In this document: one piece after another, positions 8,519 through 17,065 of the stretch
Numbering within the stretch: the first letter of the stretch is position 1
Layout of the letters: each line of letters starts with the position of its first letter
DNA from: Dysgonomonas mossii DSM 22836
GTDB taxonomy: Bacteria; Bacteroidota; Bacteroidia; Bacteroidales; Dysgonomonadaceae
Length of the DNA: 64,000 bases
Assembly: GCF_000213575.1 (NCBI RefSeq)
Contig: NZ_GL892006.1
Location: 18,203-82,202, forward strand
Direction: 5' to 3'
The notes under the pieces: generated by a model
What the model was told of the DNA's origin: nothing
Databases searched by the model: none
Seen by the model: the letters and a program-made list of their open reading frames with translations, nothing else
Program-made: the position numbers and the translations under genes

Positions 8519-9418
8519 ATGCAAAAACATGATCTTTGTTGCATTGGGCATATTACTCTAGATAAAGTAGTTACACCCAAAAGCACAGTACATATGCCCG
8601 GCGGTACGGCTTTTTATTTTTCACACGCTATTCGTCATTTTACCGATATAAATTATACATTGGTAGCATCGTTGGCTCAGTCAGAAATGTCTGTAGTGGA
8701 CGATTTACGTTCAAAAGACGTAGATGTGCATGTAGTACCGAGTAAGCACTCTGTCTATTTCGAAAACATCTATGAAGAGAATCAGAACAATAGAACTCAA
8801 CGAGTGTTGGCAAAAGCTGATCCTTTTTCTGTTGACGCACTAAAAGATATAGATGCCAACATATTCCTTTTAGGTGCTTTACTTGCCGATGATTTCTCAT
8901 TGGAACTGGTAGAATACCTTTCTAAAAAAGGCTTGATAGCGATAGACTCTCAAGGGTATTTAAGAGAGGTCAGAGACCAAAATGTCTATCCGATAGACTG
9001 GGCTAATAAAGAAGAGATACTAAAACATGTTCATGTTCTGAAAGTGAATGATCTGGAAATGGAAGTTCTTACAGGCATGAAAGACATTAAAGAGGCATCG
9101 AAACAACTTCATGCTTGGGGAGTAAAAGAAGTTTTGGTTACTTTAGGCAGTCTGGGTTCTGTAATCTATGACGGAAACAACTTCTACAAAATACCGGCTT
9201 ATAAGCCAAAAGATGTAGTGGACGCAACAGGGTGTGGCGATACTTACGTTACAGGCTACTTATATCAGAGAGCTAAAGGAGCGACAATAGAAGATGCAGG
9301 AAAGTTTGCAGCAGCTATGGCCACGATAAAAATAGAAGGATCGGGCCCTTTCAACGGCACAAAAGAAGATGTTGAAGATCGGATTAAGAATGCCGAACAG
9401 ATTATACCGGAATTTTAA
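8519..9418 (+). CDS. PfkB-family sugar or nucleoside kinase
   Basis: 299 residues with the ribokinase fold. There is a glycine pair near the N-terminus (MPGGTAFYFSHAI, about 23-35) and the C-terminal PfkB signature VVDATGCGDTYVTGYLY (about 239-255), which carries the catalytic Asp. The usual GAGD reads GCGD, a cysteine replacing alanine, which should not harm the anion hole. It phosphorylates a sugar or nucleoside with ATP, but the substrate cannot be told from sequence or context. The gene stands alone, with its own -7 box and a terminator shared with the convergent MFS gene. Confidence 0.85.
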   Translation: MQKHDLCCIGHITLDKVVTPKSTVHMPGGTAFYFSHAIRHFTDINYTLVASLAQSEMSVVDDLRSKDVDVHVVPSKHSVYFENIYEENQNNRTQRVLAKADPFSVDALKDIDANIFLLGALLADDFSLELVEYLSKKGLIAIDSQGYLREVRDQNVYPIDWANKEEILKHVHVLKVNDLEMEVLTGMKDIKEASKQLHAWGVKEVLVTLGSLGSVIYDGNNFYKIPAYKPKDVVDATGCGDTYVTGYLYQRAKGATIEDAGKFAAAMATIKIEGSGPFNGTKEDVEDRIKNAEQIIPEF

Positions 9419-9440
9419 TTATCCGGAATTTATAATAATA

Positions 9441-9475
9441 AAAAAGGCTTTTAGACAACAACTAAAAGCCTTTTT
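9441..9475. terminator. Bidirectional terminator
   Basis: AAAAAGGCTTTTAG pairs perfectly with CTAAAAGCCTTTTT around a 7-base loop. T runs on both strands serve the convergent PfkB kinase and MFS genes. Confidence 0.9.
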
Positions 9476-9495
9476 CTATTTATAAGATAGAATAT

Positions 9496-10716
9496 TTATT
9501 TTCTTAAATTCTTCACGAACGATACTGCAGCTATTATCAGTAATCCGACTACACTCATAATAAGATATGCCCATTTGGGTCCGTAAGCATCGGACACAGA
9601 ACCGACAAGTAATGGGGAGATAAACGGACCAACGAAACTAATACTCGACATGATAGTTAACGCCGTTCCCACCGGAGTTTTAGCCTTATCTCCTACAATA
9701 CTGTAGATAGTAGGCACAACGCAAGAAATCCCTAAACCGATGAGCATAAAGCCTATAGATGTGATAATTACTTTGGTGATTAAAGCGTCGGAATACCCGA
9801 TAAAAAGGGACGAAATTATAAATCCTGCAAAAATAAGTGCCCCTGCTATTTGCAACACAGTCTTTTTCTGCCAAATAGTATATGCAAAGTTAGTAAGCAT
9901 ACGCCCCGCAAACATCATCACCATAAATACAAGAAATCCAACCTGCAATGATTCCGGTGCCTTGATCACAGACTGAAAATATACATCGCTCCATTCAAAC
10001 ATTGTATTCTCAACGATAAGAGCCAATAGCCATACCAATCCAAGCTGTATGAGAAGCGACTCCGGGAGATGCAACTTGCCTGTTTTCGCTTTAGCACCTT
10101 GCGCAACAGTTAAGTTTTCATCCTTTTCAATTGCTTTAGCAGGTTCTTGCAGATATTTGTAATTAAGCATAACAATGACTATAGCAAGCAAAGTCATACC
10201 TAGAAAATGATAGAAAGTAATAACATTCAGATTGATCATCGAATAACCAATAATAGCACCTATACACGCAGATAAGCTCCAACTCGCATGAAAAGTCGCA
10301 ATTATGGGCTTTCCGTAAATACGTTCAACTTCAATAGCCTGCGTATTCAACGAAATATCAGTCATATTCCAAAATATACCAAATAAGAACAATGTTATCC
10401 CTAATCCTGTAATTCCGGGTACAATACTAACCAAAAATAGCGATAGGGCATATCCGATAATACTAATTAGAACCGTTTTTTTACTACCCAAGCGAGGAAG
10501 TAGAAAACCAACTGCAGGAATAGCGATAAACTTTCCCATCGGAAGTAGAAACATTAATAAGCCGTAGTGTAGATAACTTTCGACATTAAAGTCTTTCTTT
10601 ATATCCGGAAGACGGCTGGCCCAACTGGCAAAGCATAATCCTTGAGCAATAAAAATAGATAAAACAGCATATCTAATTCTTTGTTTCGAATATGCCGGTT
10701 GTATTTCTGATGTCAT
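9496..10716 (-). CDS. MFS transporter, YbjJ-like
   Basis: 406 residues with about twelve hydrophobic segments. The opening FIAQGLCFASWASRLPDIKK and the following GLLMFLLPMGKF resemble the E. coli YbjJ subgroup of the major facilitator superfamily. The central cytoplasmic loop is near residues 193-215. It sits in the inner membrane and the substrate is unknown. A TATCTTTG -7 box lies 25 bases upstream of the start, and the bidirectional hairpin at 9441-9475 ends the transcript. Confidence 0.8.
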   Translation of the reverse strand: MTSEIQPAYSKQRIRYAVLSIFIAQGLCFASWASRLPDIKKDFNVESYLHYGLLMFLLPMGKFIAIPAVGFLLPRLGSKKTVLISIIGYALSLFLVSIVPGITGLGITLFLFGIFWNMTDISLNTQAIEVERIYGKPIIATFHASWSLSACIGAIIGYSMINLNVITFYHFLGMTLLAIVIVMLNYKYLQEPAKAIEKDENLTVAQGAKAKTGKLHLPESLLIQLGLVWLLALIVENTMFEWSDVYFQSVIKAPESLQVGFLVFMVMMFAGRMLTNFAYTIWQKKTVLQIAGALIFAGFIISSLFIGYSDALITKVIITSIGFMLIGLGISCVVPTIYSIVGDKAKTPVGTALTIMSSISFVGPFISPLLVGSVSDAYGPKWAYLIMSVVGLLIIAAVSFVKNLRK

Positions 10717-10740
10717 TTCTTAGATATTTTTTTAACGATG

Positions 10741-10748
10741 CAAAGATA
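10741..10748 (-). promoter_or_regulatory. -7 box of the MFS transporter gene
   Basis: The minus strand reads TATCTTTG, a full TAnnTTTG match 25 bases upstream of the ATG at 10716. Confidence 0.5.
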
Positions 10749-10833
10749 AAAGTCTTTGATGAAGATTAAGCATTATGTTTAAACAAATATTTATTATAAT
10801 TGGCATGTAGAACAAATATCTATCAATATTTCG

Positions 10834-10841
10834 TATTTTTG
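10834..10841 (+). promoter_or_regulatory. -7 box of the C1 peptidase gene
   Basis: TATTTTTG, a full TAnnTTTG match, 43 bases before the ATG at 10884. Confidence 0.45.
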
Positions 10842-10883
10842 CATAATTAGTTATTCTACATTCACATATAAAAGACATATTTT

Positions 10884-12263
10884 ATGAAAAAACATCTATT
10901 CACGGGCTTTTTGCTATGCTTTTCTCTTGCTGTTTCTTCTCAAAGTATCACCGAGAAAGAATTGCAGGAAATACAGTCTAGCTTTAAAGAAGACCCTGCC
11001 ACGAGAGCCATCCAAAACGTTCTGACATCAAATGCCAATATTACTGCAAATGCCTTAAACAACAGCCTTCAAGGGAAAATAGACCATTACTTCAAGTATC
11101 GGGTAAATGTTAAAGGTATCACCGATCAAAAAAGTTCGGGACGGTGCTGGATGTTTACATCGATGAATGTATTGCGCCCTTCCATCATCGAAAAATACAA
11201 TCTGAGTGAATTTGACTTCTCTCACAATTATCTATATTTCTGGGATATATTTGAAAAATCAAATTTATTTTTAGAAAATATAATCGCAACAAGCAAAGAT
11301 TCTTTCGATGATCGCACCGTAGAATATCTCTTCAAGTCACCTGTAAGTGACGGTGGGGTCTGGAATCTATATTACAATCTTGGACAAAAATATGGAGTTG
11401 TACCTCAAGAAGTAATGCCGGAAACAGCACACTCGAATAACACGAGACAAATGATTAACCTTGTAAACGAAAAACTGCGTTTAGGAGGATATAATCTTCG
11501 CGAACAAGCTGCTTCAGGGAAAAAAATGCAAGAGTTAAGAAACGAAAAAGCAACTATCTTAAAAGATGTATACCGGATTCTGGTTCTTTGCCTTGGCGAG
11601 CCCCCAAAACAGTTTACATGGAGGTATAAGGATAAAAACGGAAGTGTTAGAGAACTGAACAGCTATACGCCTCAACAGTTTTATAAAGAGATTACACCGG
11701 AAGATTATTCTCCGAGCAACTATATAATGATAATGAATGATCCTACACGTGAATATTACAAGTTGTATGAGATCCAGAATTATAAAAACACAATAGAAGG
11801 TATAAACTGGATATATCTGAACTTGCCGAATGAAGACATTAAGAAAGCGGCGTTAGCCTCTATCAAAAGTAATGAGCCGATGTACGCTTCATGCGATGTT
11901 GGCAAACAGATGAATAGAGAATCAGGTATATTAGATCCCGAAATGTATGATTATGAATCATTGCTGGGTGTAAATTTGTCGATGGACAAAAAAGCACGCA
12001 TCTTAACCCGCCAAAGCGGATCGACACATGCCATGACTCTTGTAGGATGTGATACGGATATGAGCGATCAGCCTATTAAATGGGAGTTTGAAAATAGTTG
12101 GGGTGCAGCATCAGGGAATAAGGGTTACTTAACCTTTACTGATAAATGGTTCAGCGAGTATATGTTTCGTATAGTGGTACATAAGAAATATTTGGATGCG
12201 AAGGCTCAAAGTTGTTTGACTCAAAAACCGATACAGTTACCAATGTGGGATTATATGAACTAG
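10884..12263 (+). CDS. Exported C1 family peptidase (bleomycin hydrolase/aminopeptidase C type)
   Basis: 459 residues beginning with a signal peptide (MKKHLFTGFLLCFSLAVSSQ). The papain-fold triad can be placed: Cys in QKSSGRCWMFTSMN (about residue 88), His in STHAMTLVGCD (about 376), and Asn in WEFENSWGAASG (about 398). The layout and length match the C1B bleomycin hydrolase/PepC family, which trims peptides from the N-terminus. Classical PepC is cytosolic, whereas Bacteroidetes members such as this one carry an export signal, so it probably acts on peptides in the periplasm. It is a single gene. Confidence 0.9.
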   Translation: MKKHLFTGFLLCFSLAVSSQSITEKELQEIQSSFKEDPATRAIQNVLTSNANITANALNNSLQGKIDHYFKYRVNVKGITDQKSSGRCWMFTSMNVLRPSIIEKYNLSEFDFSHNYLYFWDIFEKSNLFLENIIATSKDSFDDRTVEYLFKSPVSDGGVWNLYYNLGQKYGVVPQEVMPETAHSNNTRQMINLVNEKLRLGGYNLREQAASGKKMQELRNEKATILKDVYRILVLCLGEPPKQFTWRYKDKNGSVRELNSYTPQQFYKEITPEDYSPSNYIMIMNDPTREYYKLYEIQNYKNTIEGINWIYLNLPNEDIKKAALASIKSNEPMYASCDVGKQMNRESGILDPEMYDYESLLGVNLSMDKKARILTRQSGSTHAMTLVGCDTDMSDQPIKWEFENSWGAASGNKGYLTFTDKWFSEYMFRIVVHKKYLDAKAQSCLTQKPIQLPMWDYMN

Positions 12264-12419
12264 CCCTTTTGTTAAATTATTTATAATAATCTTGTTCTTA
12301 GTTATTTGAAGACAAGTATCCATGGGGAGTAGGCTATTTCAAATGTTAAAATATTAAAGAGATTGGCTTGTATGGTTAGCAAAATTTATAAAAAATATGT
12401 TTTATAATATGTTTTTTTA

Positions 12420-12451
12420 TTTGGCGAGGACTCATAAATGTAGTTCCTTTG
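12420..12451 (+). promoter_or_regulatory. Promoter-like pair upstream of a strong hairpin (candidate small RNA)
   Basis: TTTG at 12420-12423 and TTCCTTTG at 12444-12451 are spaced by exactly 20 bases, as in the tRNA promoter at 19323. The -7 box has one mismatch. No coding gene follows on this strand. Confidence 0.4.
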
Positions 12452-12458
12452 TAATGAT

Positions 12459-12550
12459 AACCAAACAATCTTTATTTACCTTAAAGCCTAATACCTAATT
12501 AACTCAAACATACGAGGAGGTTTCATTCAGAAGCCTCCTCGTATGTCGTT
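12459..12550 (+). ncRNA. Candidate small RNA between the C1 peptidase and prmA
   Basis: Inferred from the promoter-like pair upstream and a 16-bp hairpin (12509-12545) downstream, bounding about 90 bases with no open frame. The transcript would end against the prmA stop codon on the other strand. The alternative is that the hairpin is simply the terminator of the peptidase or prmA gene. Confidence 0.3.
12509..12550. terminator. Strong hairpin between convergent genes
   Basis: CATACGAGGAGGTTTC pairs with GAAGCCTCCTCGTATG (one G-U) around a 5-base loop. On the plus strand it is followed by TCGTTTT, on the minus strand by no clear T run. Confidence 0.7.
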
Positions 12551-13390
12551 TTAGGCCTTTTGGAATTTCACTGCAGTCCAATTGTCTTTTTGTGTATTGT
12601 GACAGAATGTCAATCCATTTTTTTTGCATTCTTCGGTTATGGCAGGGATATCATCAATATAAAATCCACTCATATACAAGCATCCACCGTTGTTTAAAAC
12701 AGACGCATAAGCATGAATATCATTCAGCAGAATATTTCTATTAATATTGGCTAATATAACATCGAAAGCCATATCCACAAGTAGGTTTGCCCCTCCTATC
12801 TTAACCGTAATGTTATCTATGCCATTCAATTTTATATTCTCCATCGCATTGTCGTATGCCCACTGATCAATATCTATTGCTTCAATCGGTCCGGCTCCCC
12901 GCATTGAGGCTAAGATAGCCAGAATAGCTGTCCCGGTACCCATATCGAGTAACGCTTTTCCTGAGAAATCTTCTTTCAATATCTCCCTTATCATCAGTTC
13001 GGTGGTTTGATGATGACCGGTTCCAAATGCCATTTTAGGATCTATATATATGTTATAATCATATATCGCCGGCGCATTATGGAAGGTACTTTGTATTATA
13101 CATTTATCATCGATAATCAAAGGTTGAAAATAGTTTTTTTCCCATTCTTCATTCCAATTCTTTTCTTCTATTTCCTTATAAGTATAAGTTATCTTTGCTT
13201 CATAAGGAAAATTTTCTAAAATTTCGTTCAATTGAGCCTCATCAAACAAATCGCTTTGAACGTATGCCGTAGTCCCCAGTTCGTTCTCAACAAAGCTCTC
13301 GAAGCCTGTATCAGCAATAGTCGCAGATAGAATACTGTTAACTATCTCGTCGTTGGGAGAGCACGTAAAAGTCACTTCTGTATATTTCAT
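12551..13390 (-). CDS. prmA: Ribosomal protein L11 methyltransferase
   Basis: 279 residues, the usual length. The PrmA signature MAFGTGHHQTTELMIRE (about 122-138) precedes the SAM-binding motif LLDMGTGTAILAI (about 148-160), then IEAIDID and DVILANINRNILL. The N-terminal hundred residues form the substrate-recognition domain. The enzyme trimethylates ribosomal protein L11 in the cytoplasm using S-adenosylmethionine. It has its own TACTTTTG -7 box and is convergent with the C1 peptidase gene. Confidence 0.95.
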   Translation of the reverse strand: MKYTEVTFTCSPNDEIVNSILSATIADTGFESFVENELGTTAYVQSDLFDEAQLNEILENFPYEAKITYTYKEIEEKNWNEEWEKNYFQPLIIDDKCIIQSTFHNAPAIYDYNIYIDPKMAFGTGHHQTTELMIREILKEDFSGKALLDMGTGTAILAILASMRGAGPIEAIDIDQWAYDNAMENIKLNGIDNITVKIGGANLLVDMAFDVILANINRNILLNDIHAYASVLNNGGCLYMSGFYIDDIPAITEECKKNGLTFCHNTQKDNWTAVKFQKA

Positions 13391-13413
13391 ATTAATATTA
13401 ATTTGCGTTGTTG

Positions 13414-13421
13414 CAAAAGTA
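13414..13421 (-). promoter_or_regulatory. -7 box of prmA
   Basis: The minus strand reads TACTTTTG, 24 bases upstream of the prmA ATG. Confidence 0.55.
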
Positions 13422-13658
13422 GTGTTTTATAATGAAGTCATCTTTGCTTTTTAGATTTAGTTTTACACAGCGACAAATAATCTTTCTGTGATTTTAAAAA
13501 CAATAAATGCTTGCTATTCATCTAAAATACAACGGAATACACAAATATACACATTTTGTATATTTTTCGTCATATTATCTTAACAAAACATTAATAATGT
13601 GAAGATTATATTTTCAAATCTTTTCGTTTTACTTTGTGAAAAATTATAAATTGTGAGT

Positions 13659-14681
13659 ATGAAACGATATTTTTCTATTTTCTTTCTATTTTCTATACTT
13701 TGTAGTACCTCCTCTTATGCTCAGGATTCTTTAGCCTTTAAACCATCCGGTAAGATTATTGCAAGAAGCTTTCTCGATTTCAGTAAAGGATTTGGTGATG
13801 ATGACAAGTCTGGGTTTGATATCACAAGAGCTCTCCTTGGTTATAATTATAAATTTACACGCACGCTACAGGCTCAAGTCGTTATTGATGGTGCAGCCGG
13901 AAAAACATCATCTGATGGGCTCGAAGTGTATCTACGAAATGCCTTCGTAAACTGGAGCGACAAAGGTTTTAGTGTTAATGCCGGATTAATTGGGCTAATG
14001 GGATTTAGTGTGCAAGAAACATACTGGATGCATCGTTATGTGATGAAATCGTTTCAGGACTTAAACAAAATGGGACCAAGTGTAGATATGGGAGTAACGG
14101 CAGAATATGCGTTCAATCCGTATATATCGGCAGATTTAGGGATCACTAACGGAGAAGGATATAAGAAGATAAAAAAGGATAATAGTATGAAATATGCTGC
14201 CGGGCTGAGCCTTCACCCTACAAAAAATACGATACTCCGCATATATGGAGATGTTTATAATGAAAGTGAAAATTTGAGAGATGCTTTACCCGAAGGAGTT
14301 ACAGATGCAAACTTTAAAGATCAATATACAATGGCCGTGTTTGCAGGGTACAAAGACAATAAGATCTCTGCCGGTGCTGAATACAACCGCGTTTTTAATA
14401 AAGGATTTGTTGAGAAGAAAGATTATTTCGGGTATTCTGTCTATACATCAATCGCACTGGCTCCTAAATGGAGAACATTTGCTCGTTACGATCTTGTAGA
14501 CTCTTCGGCTCCGAATAGTTTTAATACAGCATGGAATAGTCTTGATGGTCAGTTGATGATGATCGGAGTAGAATTTCAACCGGTAAAACAATTGAAAATT
14601 GCTCCTAACTTTCGAAATCTGAATCCTGATCATTCAAAATCACAAAGATATTTATTTGTCAGTGTAGAGTTTAATTTGTAA
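13659..14681 (+). CDS. Outer-membrane porin-like beta-barrel protein
   Basis: 340 residues from the ATG at 13659. A GTG two codons upstream is less likely. A signal peptide (MKRYFSIFFLFSILCSTSSYA) is followed by alternating amphipathic strands rich in Tyr, Asp and Gly. The segments FDITRALLGYNYKF, VYLRNAFVNWSDKG and the C-terminal LFVSVEFNL with terminal aromatic strand suggest the OprO/OprP-like porin superfamily. It is probably a trimeric diffusion channel in the outer membrane, with unknown solute. A TACTTTG promoter-like element lies at about 13630. A terminator follows at 14718. Confidence 0.75.
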   Translation: MKRYFSIFFLFSILCSTSSYAQDSLAFKPSGKIIARSFLDFSKGFGDDDKSGFDITRALLGYNYKFTRTLQAQVVIDGAAGKTSSDGLEVYLRNAFVNWSDKGFSVNAGLIGLMGFSVQETYWMHRYVMKSFQDLNKMGPSVDMGVTAEYAFNPYISADLGITNGEGYKKIKKDNSMKYAAGLSLHPTKNTILRIYGDVYNESENLRDALPEGVTDANFKDQYTMAVFAGYKDNKISAGAEYNRVFNKGFVEKKDYFGYSVYTSIALAPKWRTFARYDLVDSSAPNSFNTAWNSLDGQLMMIGVEFQPVKQLKIAPNFRNLNPDHSKSQRYLFVSVEFNL

Positions 14682-14717
14682 TATCTGCTTATTCTTTTCT
14701 ATATTTAATATTAACTT

Positions 14718-14750
14718 AGCATACATGAATTATCCATGTATGCTTTTTTA
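14718..14750 (+). terminator. Terminator of the porin gene
   Basis: AGCATACATG pairs with CATGTATGCT around a 7-base loop, followed by TTTTTT. Confidence 0.85.
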
Positions 14751-14782
14751 TTGCCTTTTAATTACATAATTAATACGATATA

Positions 14783-15583
14783 ATGGCAAAAATTTCGATT
14801 TGGTTTCTTGCTATAGCATTGGCATTGTATATAATCCTTTGTGGTGCTTTCTACTTTTTCCAAGAAAGGCTCTTGTTCTATCCTGATAAGTTAGGCAAGG
14901 ATTATAAGTTCAATTTTAAAGAAAATTTTGAGGGGCTATATATACAAACAGATGATGGAGTCAAGCTGAATGGACTACTTTTCAGAGCAAATGAATCCAA
15001 AGGATTAGTTTTCTATCTGCATGGCAACGCTGGAGCTTTGGATTCATGGGGAAATGTTGCTTCTGTTTATACAGAGTTAGGATACGATGTGTTTTTATTG
15101 GATTATAGAGGTTTTGGCAAAAGTGAAGGCGAAATTCGTAGTCAGAGAAGATTATTCGAAGACGTACAAACGGCCTATGATAAAATGAAAGAATTGTATG
15201 ATGAAAATAACATCATCATATTAGGCTATTCGATAGGCACATGCCCCGCAACTTGGCTGGCATCAGTCAACAATCCTCACTTATTAATTCTACAAGCTCC
15301 GTACTATTCTATGACTGACATGATTCAAAATATCTGCCCGGTCATCCCTCGCTTTTTGATAAAATACAAACTAGAAACATATAAATATATTACTAATTGC
15401 AGAATGCCGATTGTTATTTTTCATGGAGATGCAGACATGGTTATAAATTATAAGAATTCGATAATGCTTAGTTCCTTGTTCAAAAAAGAAGATTCGTTAG
15501 TCATATTAACAAATGAAGGACATAATGATATAACATACAATGAACAATATAAGCAATTTTTGATTGACCTCCTGTCAAAATGA
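14783..15583 (+). CDS. Alpha/beta hydrolase, membrane-anchored
   Basis: 266 residues. One N-terminal hydrophobic segment (about 5-24) anchors an alpha/beta-hydrolase domain. The oxyanion motif is FYLHGNAGALDSWGNV (about 76-91), the nucleophile Ser is in LGYSIGTCPA (about 155), the acid Asp is in HGDADMVI (about 215), and the base His is in EGHND (about 250). The pattern resembles the BEM46/ABHD13 group of serine hydrolases. Substrate unknown. The gene is between a terminator and a gap of 273 bases, so it is probably monocistronic. Confidence 0.85.
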   Translation: MAKISIWFLAIALALYIILCGAFYFFQERLLFYPDKLGKDYKFNFKENFEGLYIQTDDGVKLNGLLFRANESKGLVFYLHGNAGALDSWGNVASVYTELGYDVFLLDYRGFGKSEGEIRSQRRLFEDVQTAYDKMKELYDENNIIILGYSIGTCPATWLASVNNPHLLILQAPYYSMTDMIQNICPVIPRFLIKYKLETYKYITNCRMPIVIFHGDADMVINYKNSIMLSSLFKKEDSLVILTNEGHNDITYNEQYKQFLIDLLSK

Positions 15584-15856
15584 TTCATTATTACTCATTT
15601 TATAAATAGATAGGCGTTTTACCTCGTTTTTTTCATTAAACAAATATCTATTGTGTACATTTGACATTTTTAAGATAAAACGCCGAGTTAGATTAAACCA
15701 ATTCAAGTTTTATTAGTCTTAAGGATATATTACGACCAATAACAAACACATAAAACACATGAATATGCTATAAACACATGAGACAAAACTAAGATACCTA
15801 ACTATTACTACAAAAATATTTATCTGCATTTTAATAACAACTAATATGATATCGCC

Positions 15857-17035
15857 ATGAGACGAACAGTAATTCTTTTTGCCATATTGGCCACATTACT
15901 TATACCATCAAGCTGCAATCAGCGATCTGATAATAAAGAGAATAACAAACCTGATACTGAGATAAAAGATACTATAAAAGATGTATCTATAAACAAAGGT
16001 GGTACCGTTCCGGAGCAGATTCCAAATTATTTTTCACATTCGGATCGACCAAAAAGGGAAGCTACTTCGAATCCAGAAATCAACGATGTAATGGGTGTAA
16101 ATTATGTTTTAGAACCACTAAAACCGAACAACTATGTAGCAGACTCTTATTATACTAATAATCAGAATGCGACGAACAATGTATCTAACAATTATCGAGA
16201 TGACAACTACAATAATTACCCGATAGAATCTGGATATAATCAGTATTATTACGACAATTATTATAATTACTATCCTTCATATACAGATAATTACTTTTAT
16301 TGGCATTACGACAATAGCTACAATTGGTATTATGACTATGACATAACTCCTCCGATTTGGAATAATAAACCTAACAGACCGAATAGACCAAGACCAGAAA
16401 GGCCGAGTAGACCTCACGAATCTCATCGACCTCAATTGCCGAATCGACCGAATCCTGATCGTAATCCAGACCGCAACCCGATCAACAGACCTGAACGTCC
16501 GGAACCTTCTCGTCCGACAGAACCTCCCAGACCAGAAATCACAGAGAGACCAACAACTCCGTCTATAAGACCTCTACCTGAATCGGTTTCAGGCAAAGAG
16601 AATATAAATACTGAAAAAGAACGCAGAGAAGCAGAATCACGTCGTCAACGGGAAGCGCAAGATAGACAAGAACAAGAACGAAGAGAAACAGAGTCTCGCC
16701 GTCAACGAGAGGCTCAAGAAAGACAAGAACAAGAACGAAGAGAAACTGAGTCTCGCCGTCAACGGGAGGCGCAAGAAAGGCAAGAACAAGAACGAAGAGA
16801 AACAGAGTCTCGCCGTCAACGGGAAGCTCAAGAAAGACAAGAACAAGAAAGAAGAGAAGCTGAATCTCGCCGTCAACGGGAAGCTCAAGAAAGACAAGAA
16901 CAAGAAAGAAGAGAAACAGAGTCTCGTCGTCAACGAGAGGCGCAGGAAAGGCAAGAACAAAAAAGAAGAGAAACAGAGTCTCGCCGCCAAAGGGAAGCTC
17001 AAGAAAGGCAAGAACAAGAAAGAAGCAGACGTTAA
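15857..17035 (+). CDS. Low-complexity lipoprotein: Tyr/Asn-rich, Pro/Arg-rich, then seven 19-residue repeats
   Basis: I do not recognise a family for this 392-residue protein. It has a lipoprotein signal (MRRTVILFAILATLLIPSSC, lipobox Cys20). A Tyr- and Asn-rich stretch spans about residues 95-165 (for example NQYYYDNYYNYYPSYTDNY). A Pro/Arg-rich stretch spans about 170-245. Seven nearly identical 19-residue units, consensus RETESRRQREAQERQEQER, occupy residues 257-389. The repeats are charged and strongly helical on paper, like a single alpha-helix or coiled coil. The architecture suggests a structural or nucleic-acid- or polyanion-binding envelope protein, which is inference. A collagen-like lipoprotein gene follows 30 bases downstream. 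Confidence 0.8.
   Translation: MRRTVILFAILATLLIPSSCNQRSDNKENNKPDTEIKDTIKDVSINKGGTVPEQIPNYFSHSDRPKREATSNPEINDVMGVNYVLEPLKPNNYVADSYYTNNQNATNNVSNNYRDDNYNNYPIESGYNQYYYDNYYNYYPSYTDNYFYWHYDNSYNWYYDYDITPPIWNNKPNRPNRPRPERPSRPHESHRPQLPNRPNPDRNPDRNPINRPERPEPSRPTEPPRPEITERPTTPSIRPLPESVSGKENINTEKERREAESRRQREAQDRQEQERRETESRRQREAQERQEQERRETESRRQREAQERQEQERRETESRRQREAQERQEQERREAESRRQREAQERQEQERRETESRRQREAQERQEQKRRETESRRQREAQERQEQERSRR
16625..17023 (+). repeat. Seven tandem 57-bp repeats inside the lipoprotein gene
   Basis: Seven in-frame copies of a 57-bp unit (19 codons), differing at scattered third positions and a few codons (Thr/Ala at position 3, Asp/Glu at 13, Lys/Glu at 18). Copy number could change by slippage or recombination without breaking the frame. 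Confidence 0.95.
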
Positions 17036-17065
17036 AGCATTACTTATATTTTAAATTATATTATT

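Noticed and set aside
15613..15684. 9-bp inverted repeat GGCGTTTTA/TAAAACGCC about 54 bases apart
   Set aside because: The arms are too far apart and too short for a convincing terminator or operator.
16637..17017. Minus-strand frame of 126 codons
   Set aside because: It is the antisense reading of the 57-bp repeats, which gives a Phe/Leu/Ser-rich periodic product with no support.
16625..17023. Possible CRISPR array
   Set aside because: The units are contiguous coding repeats without spacers.
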